A stretch of 64,000 bases of DNA from Roseateles_B sp041913905 (GTDB lineage Bacteria; Pseudomonadota; Gammaproteobacteria; Burkholderiales; Burkholderiaceae_C): assembly GCA_041913905.1 (NCBI GenBank), contig JAYSEK010000001.1, positions 1 to 64,000 of the forward strand, read 5' to 3'. Below are positions 23,289 through 32,050 of this stretch, in pieces (position 1 is the first letter of the stretch; the number at the start of each line of letters is the position of its first letter). Below the pieces are notes generated by a model. That model worked only from the letters and a program-made list of their open reading frames with translations. It was not told the origin of the DNA and did not search any database. A program made the position numbers and the translations under genes.

Positions 23289-26200
23289 ATGTCGCCCAAG
23301 CGAGCAAGTACGGATGCGCCCCCCCCGGCCGCGGACCATGAGCGCGCCCTTCGGGAACGCATGGAGTTCCTGGAACTGGACGAGGCCGATGCCGAGCGCC
23401 TGCGCGCGATCCATGACGAACTCGAGCGCGTGCGGGAGTCGTGCATCGACAAGTTCTATGCCCACCTCACGCGCTTCGGCCCCACCTCAGCCCTGCTCCT
23501 CAACCACGACGTTAGCCGGCTCCGGAAAACGCAGGCGGCGCATTTCTCCAGCCTGACGGCCGGGCGGTACGACGGCCCCTACTGCCGAGCCCGCAGGCAT
23601 GTGGGCGAAGCGCATCAGCGCATCGGCCTGGCCCCCGAGTGGTACCTCGGCGTGTACCGGAAATACGTGTCCGCCATGCTGCCTGCGCTTTGGGAGGCCT
23701 GCGGTCAGTCCCCCTCGGAACTGCGCCAGGCCGTCGACTCTCTTCTCAAGGTGCTTTTTCTCGACATCGGCCTGGCGCTCGACGCCTACTTTGAAGCGGA
23801 CAGGCGAGAGATTGACGCGGCGCGTGAGCAAGCCGAACAGGTCGGCCGAATCTTTCAAGCCACCTCGTTGAGCGTTGGCACGGAGTACCTGTCCATGCTG
23901 TGCAAGGAACTCAGCAGCATGTTGGGGGTCAGCTATGCCATGGTCTCGGTGGTCGAAGAACAGCACCTCGACTTCGCCACCACGGTCGCTCTGGTACGCA
24001 ATGGCCGGGATCTCAGCAGCTTCCGCTATCAGCTCAGGGGCTCTCCCTGCGAATCCGTGCTTCACAAAGGGGTCTGCATCTATCCTGACGGCCTCAGGGC
24101 CTTGTTCCCGCAGGACGAGCCGCTGCAGCAGATGGGCCTTGAGTGCTATGCCGGCATTCCTCTTCACGGGCGGGCGGGCACGCCCATCGGCGTGCTGTCC
24201 GTGTTCTGCGAGCGTCCGCTTTCGGACCCCCAAAGGGCTGCGCGGCTGCTGGAGGTCTTCTCCCTGCGTGCCGAGACGGAGCTGGAGCGGCTGCGCATCG
24301 AAGAGCAAATGGCGGGCAGCATGGCGCTGTTCCATGCGGCGTTCTCGCAGGCAGCGGTCGGCATGCTGCATGTCAGCCGCGAGTTGACCATTCTCAGAGC
24401 GAACTCACGCGCAGCGCGCCTGTTCGACGCGGACGCCGCCGACTTGATCGGGCATCCGCTCTTCAAGTACCTGGCATGCGCCGAGCAGCTTGACGCGCTT
24501 GCGCGGCTTCAGGCGCCCGACGACGTCCTGCGCTTCGAGCACCGATGCACCGGAGCGGATTGCCAGGAACGCGTCTTTCGAATTGCCGTGTCGGTGGTTC
24601 ATCACGCTGCGGATGCGCACTACCTGCAGTTCGTGATCGAAGACATCAGCCTGGCGCACCGCTTGCAGGACCAGCTGCGGCTGCAGCGGCGCGTGCTGGA
24701 ACAGCTTCAGTCGGGCGTCGTCATTGCCGATGCGCAGTTGCCCGATCGCCCGGTCGTCTACGTCAATCCCGCGTTCTGCCAGATGACTGGCTTCGCGCCC
24801 GGCGAGGTGCTGGGCCGGGAAGCCGGCTTCCTCCTGGGCGATAGGCTTCAGGCTCCGGAATCCGTACTGGAGCTGCGGCAGGCCCTTCGAGAGGGCCGTG
24901 AAATTCGCACGTCGCTGCTGAGCCGCCGCAAGGATGGCAGCACCTTCTGGAGCGAGGTGTTTGTCGCACCCGTTCTGGACGAGCACGGTCAGACCACGCA
25001 CCTGATCGGCATCCTGAGCGACATCTCGCAGATGCGCGTCGCGCAGGACCAGCTCGCCCATCACGCCACGCACGACGCATTGACCCAACTGCCCAATCGC
25101 AACCTGCTCGAAGACCGCCTGCGGCAAGCCATTCGCTATGCGCAGCGTCGGGACCATCTGGTCGCCGTTCTCTTCATCGATGTCGACGAGTTCAAGTTCG
25201 TCAATGACAGCTGGGGCCATGAGGCTGGCGATCAGCTGCTGGTCGAGTTGTCGCGCCGCTTGCAGCAGCTGCTGCGCGCCGAGGACACCGTGGCGCGCTA
25301 TGGCGGCGACGAGTTCGTGGTCCTGCTCCATGACATGCCTGACACGGCCCGGATCAGGTCGGTCTGCGCGTCGATCATGGCGTCCGTGTCCCAGCCCTTC
25401 AGCATGGGCGAGCACGAGCTGCATCCCTCGGTCAGCATCGGCGTGGCCCTGTACCCGCAGGACACCCCTGACCCGGCGGCGCTCTACCGGTATGCCGACA
25501 TGGCGCTCTATCGTGCCAAGGACCTGGGCCGAGCCAATGTGCACTTCTACTCCGAAGAGCTCAACGAACGCCTGCAGGAGCGCGTCAGGCTGGAGGCGGC
25601 TCTGCGCTCCACGCTCCGGGGCGAAGGGCTGACGGTGGCGTTCCAGCCCATCGTCGAGCTGAACAACGGCCGCCCCGTCGCGGTTGAATCCCTCGCACGA
25701 TGGCAGCACCCGCGGCTCGGCGTCGTCCCTCCGGACCGCTTCATCCGGGTGGCCGAAGAGGCGGGCCTGATCACCGAGCTCGGGCGCACGGTCCTGCGCG
25801 AGTCATGCCGCCACCTTCGCGCCTGGCTGGACGCGGGCCATGCCGCGCTCCAGATGTCCGTCAACGTATCGGCACGCCAGTTCCGCGAGCCCGACCTGGT
25901 TCAGCAAGTCGCCGAGGCGCTGAACGACTTCGACGTGCCCGCTCCCTTGCTCTGCCTCGAGATCACCGAGTCGGTCATGCTGCAGGACACCAAGAGCAAC
26001 GAGCTCACCATCCACCGCCTCAGAGACCTGGGCGTGTCCCTGGCGATGGATGACTTCGGCACCGGGTATTCCTCCTTGTCCTACTTGCGGCGGCTGCCCT
26101 TCGACAAGGTCAAGATCGATCGGTCCTTCATCAGCGAGCTCACCAGCAACCCCAGCGACGCCGCCCTCGCGCGATCCATCATTTCGATGGCGCATGACCT

Positions 26201-26366
26201 CGGTATCGCAGTCGTGGCGGAAGGGGTCGAGACACCCGAGCAATGCCAGTTCCTGCGCCGGCATGGCTGCGACCTGATCCAGGGCTACCTCTATTCGCGA
26301 CCACTGCCTGCCTCAGAACTGAGCAAGCTGATTCAGTCTGGACGCCGGCTGGACTTCCCGGACTGA
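23289..26366 (+). CDS. globin-coupled sensor diguanylate cyclase/phosphodiesterase
   Basis: A 1025-residue soluble signalling protein with no membrane segments. Domains: protoglobin (about 25-175) with the proximal haem His likely H109 in GEAHQRIGLAPEWYLG; GAF (190-335); PAS (345-460); a second, LOV-like PAS/PAC (465-585); GGDEF (595-755) with intact GGDEF at 672-676 and an RxxD inhibitory site (R663-D666); EAL (775-1020) with ESL at 800-802, DDFGTGYSS at 921 and AEGVET at 977. Both catalytic domains keep their key residues, so it could make and degrade cyclic-di-GMP in response to a haem ligand such as oxygen. AAGGAG precedes the ATG at 23289. It stands alone, next to the glycan cluster. Confidence 0.92.
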   Translation: MSPKRASTDAPPPAADHERALRERMEFLELDEADAERLRAIHDELERVRESCIDKFYAHLTRFGPTSALLLNHDVSRLRKTQAAHFSSLTAGRYDGPYCRARRHVGEAHQRIGLAPEWYLGVYRKYVSAMLPALWEACGQSPSELRQAVDSLLKVLFLDIGLALDAYFEADRREIDAAREQAEQVGRIFQATSLSVGTEYLSMLCKELSSMLGVSYAMVSVVEEQHLDFATTVALVRNGRDLSSFRYQLRGSPCESVLHKGVCIYPDGLRALFPQDEPLQQMGLECYAGIPLHGRAGTPIGVLSVFCERPLSDPQRAARLLEVFSLRAETELERLRIEEQMAGSMALFHAAFSQAAVGMLHVSRELTILRANSRAARLFDADAADLIGHPLFKYLACAEQLDALARLQAPDDVLRFEHRCTGADCQERVFRIAVSVVHHAADAHYLQFVIEDISLAHRLQDQLRLQRRVLEQLQSGVVIADAQLPDRPVVYVNPAFCQMTGFAPGEVLGREAGFLLGDRLQAPESVLELRQALREGREIRTSLLSRRKDGSTFWSEVFVAPVLDEHGQTTHLIGILSDISQMRVAQDQLAHHATHDALTQLPNRNLLEDRLRQAIRYAQRRDHLVAVLFIDVDEFKFVNDSWGHEAGDQLLVELSRRLQQLLRAEDTVARYGGDEFVVLLHDMPDTARIRSVCASIMASVSQPFSMGEHELHPSVSIGVALYPQDTPDPAALYRYADMALYRAKDLGRANVHFYSEELNERLQERVRLEAALRSTLRGEGLTVAFQPIVELNNGRPVAVESLARWQHPRLGVVPPDRFIRVAEEAGLITELGRTVLRESCRHLRAWLDAGHAALQMSVNVSARQFREPDLVQQVAEALNDFDVPAPLLCLEITESVMLQDTKSNELTIHRLRDLGVSLAMDDFGTGYSSLSYLRRLPFDKVKIDRSFISELTSNPSDAALARSIISMAHDLGIAVVAEGVETPEQCQFLRRHGCDLIQGYLYSRPLPASELSKLIQSGRRLDFPD

Positions 26367-26413
26367 GCGCGACCTCCTCCTCGCAGGGCGTCTGGCTCGC
26401 GTATGCTCGCCCC

Positions 26414-26899
26414 ATGGCACCCGACACCGCCCTGCCCCAGATCCACCCGCTGTCCGACGTCCAGAGCCCGCACATCGGCCCCGGCACGCGCATCTGGCAG
26501 TTCTGCGTGATCCTCCCCGGCGCGCGCATCGGTGCGGACTGCAACATCAACGCCCAGGTGCTGATCGAGAACGACGTGGTGCTGGGCGACCGGGTCACGG
26601 TCAAGAGCGGCGTGCAGCTGTGGGACGGCCTGCGGGTGGCGGATGACGTCTTCATCGGCCCCAACGCCACCTTCACCAATGACCGCACGCCGCGTTCCAA
26701 GCAGTACCCGGCCAGCTTCCAGACCACGCGCATCGAGCGCGGCGCGTCCATCGGCGCCAATGCCACCATCCTGGGTGGCATCACCATCGGCGAAGGCGCG
26801 CTGATCGGCGCGGGCAGCGTGGTCACGCGGGACGTGCCGGCGGGCGAGCTGTGGGTGGGCAATCCGGCGCGGTCGCGGGGGCCTGTTCCCGGGCGCTGA
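26414..26899 (+). CDS. sugar N-acyltransferase, left-handed beta-helix family
   Basis: A 161-residue hexapeptide-repeat acetyltransferase. Repeated [LIV]G-x4 units (GPGTRIWQFCVILPGARIG, IGANATILGGITIGEGALIG) form the beta-helix, and the C-terminal AGSVVTRDVPAGELWVGNPAR is the standard cap. A DRTPRSKQYPA loop is shared with WbpD/WlbB/QdtC-type enzymes that acetylate the 3-amino group of nucleotide-linked amino sugars. It converges with the FdtB-type aminotransferase, which produces such substrates. The start is the ATG at 26414; the open frame upstream overlaps the previous gene. Confidence 0.85.
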   Translation: MAPDTALPQIHPLSDVQSPHIGPGTRIWQFCVILPGARIGADCNINAQVLIENDVVLGDRVTVKSGVQLWDGLRVADDVFIGPNATFTNDRTPRSKQYPASFQTTRIERGASIGANATILGGITIGEGALIGAGSVVTRDVPAGELWVGNPARSRGPVPGR

Positions 26900-26918
26900 G
26901 CGGGCCGGGGCCCGGCGC

Positions 26919-28025
26919 TCAAGCGCTGTGCCGCACCGCCTGGATCAGCTGCTCCACCTGCTGTTCGCTCATGCCTGGCCACAGGGGCAGGCTCAGCACC
27001 TGCTTGTGCATGCCTTCGGCGATGGGGAAGTCCCCCGCGTGATAGCCCAGCTCGGCATAGGCCGCTTGCAGGTGCGGCGGCACGGGGTAGTGGATCAGGG
27101 TGCCAATGCCCTGCTGGGCGAGCGCCGCCTGCAGGCGGTCCCGCGCTTCATGGCGGACCACGAAGAGGTGCCAGGCCGGCTCCAAGCCGGCCGGTACCAC
27201 GGGCAGCTGCAGCGGCAGGCCGGCCAGGCCTTCCAGCAGACAAGCCGCCAGGCGCCGCCGCTCGCGGGTGGCCGCCTCCAGCTGGGGCAGCTTGGCGGCC
27301 AGCACGGCGGCCTGGATCTCGTCCAGGCGCGAGTTCACGCCTTTGCATTCGTTGTGGTACTTCTGACGCGAGCCGTAGTTGCGCAGCACGCGCACCTGCT
27401 CGTCCACCGCCGCCAGATCCGTGGTGACGCCACCGCCGTCGCCCATGGCCCCCAGGTTCTTGCCCGGATAAAAGCTCCAGGCCGAGACGTCCGCCAGGCT
27501 GCCCACCGGGCGGCCGTGGTAGCGCGCCGCATGCGCCTGCGCGCAGTCGTCCAGCACCTTGAGGCCGTTGCGCCGGGCGATGGCCAGGATGGGATCCATG
27601 TCGGCGGGCAGGCCGTACAAATGCACCGGCAGGATCACCCGCGTGCGCGGCGTGATGGCGGCCTCGACGCGGGCCGGATCGATGTTGAAGGTCTGAGGAT
27701 CAGGCTCCACCGGCACAGGCACGGCGCCGCACTGGCTGACGGCCAGCCAGGTCGCGATGTAGGTGTTGGAAGGCACGATGACCTCGTCGCCCTCCCCCAC
27801 GCCCAGCGCGCGCAGGCTCAGGCACAGCGCGTCAAGCCCGTTGGCCACGCCCGCGCAATGGGCGGCGCTCACGGAACGCGCATAAGCCTCCTCGAAATGC
27901 GCCAGCTCCTGGCCCAGCAGGAACCAGCCGCTGCGCGCCACACGTTGCAGCGCGGCGTCGATGGCGGGCTGGCTGGCCGCATAGGCCGGCTGCAGATTGA
28001 GAAAGGGCAGGCTGGATTCAGCCAT
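26919..28025 (-). CDS. DegT/DnrJ/EryC1/StrS aminotransferase, FdtB/QdtB-like
   Basis: A 368-residue PLP-dependent sugar aminotransferase. The internal aldimine Lys lies in SAWSFYPGKNLGAMGDGG, preceded by the PLP-contacting LDDCAQAHAARY. The N-terminus FLNLQPAYAASQPAIDAALQRV and the tail VLSLPLWPGMSEQQVEQLI are typical of enzymes making dTDP-3-amino-3,6-dideoxyhexoses. The gene follows the ketoisomerase fusion that would supply its 3-keto substrate. AAGGAG upstream of the ATG at 28025 sets the start and avoids a longer frame overlapping the previous gene. Confidence 0.88.
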   Translation of the reverse strand: MAESSLPFLNLQPAYAASQPAIDAALQRVARSGWFLLGQELAHFEEAYARSVSAAHCAGVANGLDALCLSLRALGVGEGDEVIVPSNTYIATWLAVSQCGAVPVPVEPDPQTFNIDPARVEAAITPRTRVILPVHLYGLPADMDPILAIARRNGLKVLDDCAQAHAARYHGRPVGSLADVSAWSFYPGKNLGAMGDGGGVTTDLAAVDEQVRVLRNYGSRQKYHNECKGVNSRLDEIQAAVLAAKLPQLEAATRERRRLAACLLEGLAGLPLQLPVVPAGLEPAWHLFVVRHEARDRLQAALAQQGIGTLIHYPVPPHLQAAYAELGYHAGDFPIAEGMHKQVLSLPLWPGMSEQQVEQLIQAVRHSA

Positions 28026-28077
28026 CTCGTGTACTCCTTGCCCCGGCGCCGGCGGGCGGACCTGGGGATTGCGATGC

Positions 28078-29046
28078 TCAGCGCCCGGTGCGGCCCAGGG
28101 CGGCGAGGAAGTCCTCGTACCTGCGAATGTAGTCATCCGCAGCGTAGGTGTCCGAGGCCAGCACCAGCAAAACGGCGTCCGGCGAGAACTGGTACTGGAT
28201 TCCCCAGACCATGGGCGGGATGTGCAGGCCCATGCGGGCGCTGTCCAGCGTGACTTCGTCGCGCGCCTGGCCGTCGTCCAGCACCACGCTGACGCTGCCC
28301 TTCACACAGACCAGGAACTGGTGGCAGGCCTTGTGTGCATGCTCGCCGCGCACTTCCTTGCTGGGCACGTCGTAGACCATGAAGAAGCGCTGCGGCGTGA
28401 AGGGCAGATGGGCGCCGATCTCGCCAAAGCTCAGGGCGCCGCGCAGGTCCACGATCTTGGGCAGGGCCACGAGCCGGGCTGCGGCCACGTGCAGGGCCGG
28501 CGGTGCGTCGAGCTGGCTGGCCGCGCGCGGCGCGGCCGGCAGGTCCAGGTGCGGCGTGTCCACGTAGCCCACGATGTGGGCCGGGTTGCCGCTGACGATG
28601 GCGTTGGGCGGCACGTCACGCGTGACCACCGCGCCGTCCTGCACCTGCGCCCGGGGGCCGATGCTCAGGCCGCAGCGGATGGTGGCATTGGCACCGATCA
28701 CGGCGCCAACGCCCACCAGCGTCGCCTGACCGGTTTCCGGGCTGCCGCTGAAGACGGTGTTGGGCCCGATGCAGACCTCGTCCTCCACCGTGAGCGGCGA
28801 CCAGAGCTGGGCGCCGGGACGCACGCGCACGCGCTGGCCCAGCCGCACCTGGCCGTCGATCAGCGCGTGATCGCCGATCTCGGTGTCGGCGCCGATGCGC
28901 GCGCCGGGCAGCACATGGGCGAAGGCGGCAATGCGGCAGCCGGGACCGATGAAGGGCGATTCGACCAGGGCGTGGCTGTGGATGAAGACATCCGGCAAGT
29001 CGATGGAGTTCAAGGTCCGGCTTCCTGCAGTCGCAATTGCGCCCAT
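28078..29046 (-). CDS. fused sugar acetyltransferase / WxcM-FdtA type 3,4-ketoisomerase
   Basis: A 322-residue two-domain protein. Residues about 15-165 form a left-handed beta-helix acetyltransferase (hexapeptide repeats, cap DGAVVTRDVPPNAIVSGNPAH). Residues about 190-320 form a cupin of the WxcM/FdtA family with the catalytic His pair in VRGEHAHKACHQFL and the closing MVWGIQYQFSPDAVLLVLASD. The ketoisomerase converts dTDP-4-keto-6-deoxyglucose to the 3-keto isomer before transamination by the adjacent FdtB-like enzyme. Such bifunctional proteins are known (FdtD of Shewanella). Product either Fuc3NAc or Qui3NAc; the sequence alone does not say which. Confidence 0.86.
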   Translation of the reverse strand: MGAIATAGSRTLNSIDLPDVFIHSHALVESPFIGPGCRIAAFAHVLPGARIGADTEIGDHALIDGQVRLGQRVRVRPGAQLWSPLTVEDEVCIGPNTVFSGSPETGQATLVGVGAVIGANATIRCGLSIGPRAQVQDGAVVTRDVPPNAIVSGNPAHIVGYVDTPHLDLPAAPRAASQLDAPPALHVAAARLVALPKIVDLRGALSFGEIGAHLPFTPQRFFMVYDVPSKEVRGEHAHKACHQFLVCVKGSVSVVLDDGQARDEVTLDSARMGLHIPPMVWGIQYQFSPDAVLLVLASDTYAADDYIRRYEDFLAALGRTGR

Positions 29047-29103
29047 GCTAAGCCCGAACGGCCGGAGGCAAGCGCTCGAACTGGGCCCGCCCGGCCCTGC
29101 AGT

Positions 29104-30792
29104 TCACGCGAGAAAGTCGCGCAGAGGCCTGGCCTCGGCCTGCAGATTCAGGTAGGCCGCATGCTGCTGGCGGCGGAAGCGCCACAGGGCGCTGGGGTCT
29201 TGCTGCCATTGCTGCAGCTGGGCCAGGGTCTCGTCCAGCATGCGCAGCGGCACGATGCGGCCGTTCAGCAGGGACAGCTCCTCCGGCAGCAGCGGGCGCA
29301 ACTGCGCGTGGAGCATGGGCGTACCCTGGCGCAGCAGCTCGATGGCGCCGCTGGTGGGCACGTCATAGCCCAGGCAGAGATCGCAGGCCGCGCCGAAGTC
29401 CGCCAGGCTGCCGTCGAACTGGCGCAGGATCTGCTGGACCTCGATGCCCAGATGCTCGGCGATCTGGCTGGCGAAGCCGTCGGTCGGCTTGCAGCGCAAC
29501 CGGCAGTCGATGCCGCGCGCGCTGCACCAATCCTGCAGGCGCTTCAGGCCGTCGAGGTAGGCGTCCATGTCGGCCGCACACATGCTGTTGTAAGACACGC
29601 CGGCCAGCAAAACGCCCACGGTCTTCAGCGGCTGCGGCAAGGTCTCTGGCAGGGTCAAGCGCTCGGGAAATGCCAACGACGCCGAGGCCACCGGCTTGCC
29701 GCTGAGGCCGGCCACCGCGGTGCCCTGCAGCGGATGCGCCAGGCACAGGCCGTTGGGCAGCTCCGGCGCCGGTGCGTTGAAGAACTTGGCGTGCGGCACC
29801 AGCAGCACTTTCATGCGATGGCGCTGGGCGTGGCTGAGCAAGGGGCCATGCAGGCCGGCATCGTGATTGGAGATCAGCAGCTGATGCGCCGGCCGCGCGG
29901 CGAATGCCTGCTCCAGCGCCTCGAAGAAATACAGCTGGCGCCGGTAGGCCTCCAGCAGCGCCTGCAACTGCAGCGACAGGAAGCCGGCGCTGGGCATCAG
30001 CGGCGCCAAGGCCTCCTGGAGGATCTGCCGCAAGCTGGCCAGCACGGCGTCCACGCAGTCCAGACTGGACGCAGGGATGCGCTGCCCCAGCGCGAGCAGC
30101 GATTCCATGGGCGTTGCTGGCAGCGCCGGCAGCTTGACGTCGTAAAAGGGCGACGGCAGGTTCAGCGCGCGCTGGCCCGAGGCCAGCACCTCGCCTTCGA
30201 AATAGGCATGGTCATAGAAGCAGGTCGGCAGATGGACCAGCAGCTCGGGCTCGTGCGCGGCAGCCTGGCGCAGGTCCGGCACCTGCTCCTCCGGCTGCGC
30301 GGGAAGCTCGTAGGTGTAGACCTGGCCGGGCAGCCCCGCCCGCCCGAAGGACTGCATCAACGCCAGAGCCGGCACGAAGGAATGCTGGCCGTAGCGAAAG
30401 GCCTGCTGCGGGCCGAGCACGTGCAGTCGCGTCGCCGGCCGCTGCACCGCCAGCTGTTCGCCGATGGCCGCGTAGCCGCGCAGCGTGAAGAGCAGGTAGA
30501 ACAGGCCGTAGTGATGCCACTGGCAGCCCGGTGCCTCGGGCACATGAACCGCCAGCGCCGTGTCGATGCGCTGCTGCAGCGCCGCGGCTTCCTCGCGCAC
30601 GGCGCGATAGACCCGCCAGTTCAGGTCATTGCCCGGCCAGCGTTGCAGCCGCGCCTGCGGCAGGCCCAGGCTGCGGGCATGCTCCAGGAGCTGCGGGTCG
30701 AAGAGCAGGACCTCGGCTTCAGGCAACTGCCCCAGCAGCTGCTGGGCGAGCATGAAGTCCGTGCGGTGATTGATGAGGATGCTGTGCTGCAT
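29104..30792 (-). CDS. putative GT-B-like protein of the glycan cluster, function unknown
   Basis: A 562-residue protein without signal peptide or membrane helices. No family is firmly recognised. The C-terminal third (VGVLLAGVSYNSMCAADMDAY, then RLRCKPTDGF, then CLGYDVPTSGAIELLRQGTP) resembles the nucleotide-sugar half of GT-B glycosyltransferases, where a P-T-S-G-A-x-E-L motif contacts the donor. A middle segment KVLLVPHAKFFNAPAP fits a linker in such folds. It is embedded among sugar genes, 20 bases after a C-methyltransferase. A glycosyltransferase role is inference. The start is the ATG at 30792; the open frame further upstream is the shadow of the methyltransferase gene. Confidence 0.6.
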   Translation of the reverse strand: MQHSILINHRTDFMLAQQLLGQLPEAEVLLFDPQLLEHARSLGLPQARLQRWPGNDLNWRVYRAVREEAAALQQRIDTALAVHVPEAPGCQWHHYGLFYLLFTLRGYAAIGEQLAVQRPATRLHVLGPQQAFRYGQHSFVPALALMQSFGRAGLPGQVYTYELPAQPEEQVPDLRQAAAHEPELLVHLPTCFYDHAYFEGEVLASGQRALNLPSPFYDVKLPALPATPMESLLALGQRIPASSLDCVDAVLASLRQILQEALAPLMPSAGFLSLQLQALLEAYRRQLYFFEALEQAFAARPAHQLLISNHDAGLHGPLLSHAQRHRMKVLLVPHAKFFNAPAPELPNGLCLAHPLQGTAVAGLSGKPVASASLAFPERLTLPETLPQPLKTVGVLLAGVSYNSMCAADMDAYLDGLKRLQDWCSARGIDCRLRCKPTDGFASQIAEHLGIEVQQILRQFDGSLADFGAACDLCLGYDVPTSGAIELLRQGTPMLHAQLRPLLPEELSLLNGRIVPLRMLDETLAQLQQWQQDPSALWRFRRQQHAAYLNLQAEARPLRDFLA

Positions 30793-30812
30793 GCGCAAGG
30801 CCGGTCGCGGGA

Positions 30813-32021
30813 TCAATGCGGCGTGGAAAAGAGCCGCACGATGCGCCCCTCGTCGACGCCGCGCTGCCGCAGCGCCGCGTGGATGGCCTCCTGGCTGGAC
30901 CAGGAGCCGATGATCACGGCCTCCGCATTCGCCAGCAAGACCTGACCCTGCTCGGAATCCGGCTGCCAGACGGGCATGTGCTGCATCTGCAGGCCGTGCT
31001 TCTTGGGGTCGACGTCGAGGATGCCCAGCAGCTGCTCGCGGTAGCCGGCCAGCGCGGACTTGGCCAGCAGCTGCGCCGTCAGCGTGCCGCCGCCCCAGAT
31101 CGCGACGCGGCGGCCGGCGTCCATCAGGCGGTGGATCACGGCATCCGTCTGCTCCGTATGGCGGGCCACCAGCTGCAGGTAGCGGCGCAGCACGGCGCGG
31201 TCGTGGCGGGCGCGGTTCACCAGGGGGAAAGCCTCGTCCGTGGCTTCCCAGAGGCTGGCCAGGGTCGGGTAATGCGGCGAGGTGCCGTCGTCGTTCTCGA
31301 AGACCTGGTGCTCCAGCTCGCGGAAGCCGCAGCGGTGCATCAGGTTGCTCAGCGAGCCGTGGGAGAAGTAGTTGACGTGCTCGAAGGAGAGCTGGAAGAG
31401 ATCGCGTTCGTCGAAGAGCTCGATCACCGGAATCTCGATGAACAGCCGCCCGCGCGGGGCCAGGCAGGCGCGGATGGCCGCCAGCATCTGCGCCGGATCC
31501 ATCAGGTGCTCCAGCACATGCGACAGCATCACCAGGTCCTGCCCTGGCGGCAGTTGGTCGGCGCGTTCGACGAAGCAGGTGTCCACGCTGAGGCCGTAGC
31601 GCTCGCGCGCCATCTGGCTCAGCACGGCGGAAGGCTCGATGCCATGGGTGCGGTGGCCGTCGGTGGCAAAAAGCGAGAGCGTGTAGCCCGTCGAGCAGCC
31701 CACGTCCAGCACCTGGGCGCCGGGCCGGAGATAAGGCCGCAGGAAGGTGTGCTGCTGCTGCGAGCGCTGGGCCTCCTCGCGCGGCAGGGCCTGCTCGCTG
31801 ACCAGGTACTCGTAGCTGGAGGAGTGGGCGTAGTAGCGGGCCAGGGCAGCGGGCGAGAGGTACTCGCCCACGTAATGCGTGCCGCACCCCTCACAGCCCA
31901 GCAGCTTCTGCTCGAAGCCGTCCAGCGCCGCGCCGGCCAGTGCGCTGAAGCGGTGGCGGTGCATTTCCTGCGCCTGGCTGCAGCCGCAGACAGGGCAGGC
32001 CCGTTGAACCAGATCGTTCAT
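30813..32021 (-). CDS. NDP-sugar C-methyltransferase type SAM enzyme
   Basis: A 402-residue protein with the three-part layout of sugar C-methyltransferases (NovU/TylCIII/EryBIII family). It has an N-terminal zinc-binding pair CPVCGC...CEGCG, a central SAM-binding domain (VLDVGCSTGYTLSLF, LSHVLEHLMDP), and a C-terminal Rossmann-like domain (RRVAIWGGGTLTAQLL). These enzymes add a methyl branch to a keto-sugar nucleotide. GAGGAA upstream of the ATG at 32021 supports the start. The substrate is presumably made elsewhere in the cluster. Confidence 0.82.
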   Translation of the reverse strand: MNDLVQRACPVCGCSQAQEMHRHRFSALAGAALDGFEQKLLGCEGCGTHYVGEYLSPAALARYYAHSSSYEYLVSEQALPREEAQRSQQQHTFLRPYLRPGAQVLDVGCSTGYTLSLFATDGHRTHGIEPSAVLSQMARERYGLSVDTCFVERADQLPPGQDLVMLSHVLEHLMDPAQMLAAIRACLAPRGRLFIEIPVIELFDERDLFQLSFEHVNYFSHGSLSNLMHRCGFRELEHQVFENDDGTSPHYPTLASLWEATDEAFPLVNRARHDRAVLRRYLQLVARHTEQTDAVIHRLMDAGRRVAIWGGGTLTAQLLAKSALAGYREQLLGILDVDPKKHGLQMQHMPVWQPDSEQGQVLLANAEAVIIGSWSSQEAIHAALRQRGVDEGRIVRLFSTPH

Positions 32022-32050
32022 CGCATTCCTCGCTCGTGATGGCCCGGCAT

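Noticed and set aside
30793..31887. Apparent 365-codon N-terminal extension of the 29104 gene
   Set aside because: It overlaps the C-methyltransferase gene in another frame and is Ala/Arg/Pro-rich shadow sequence; the ATG at 30792 is a better start.
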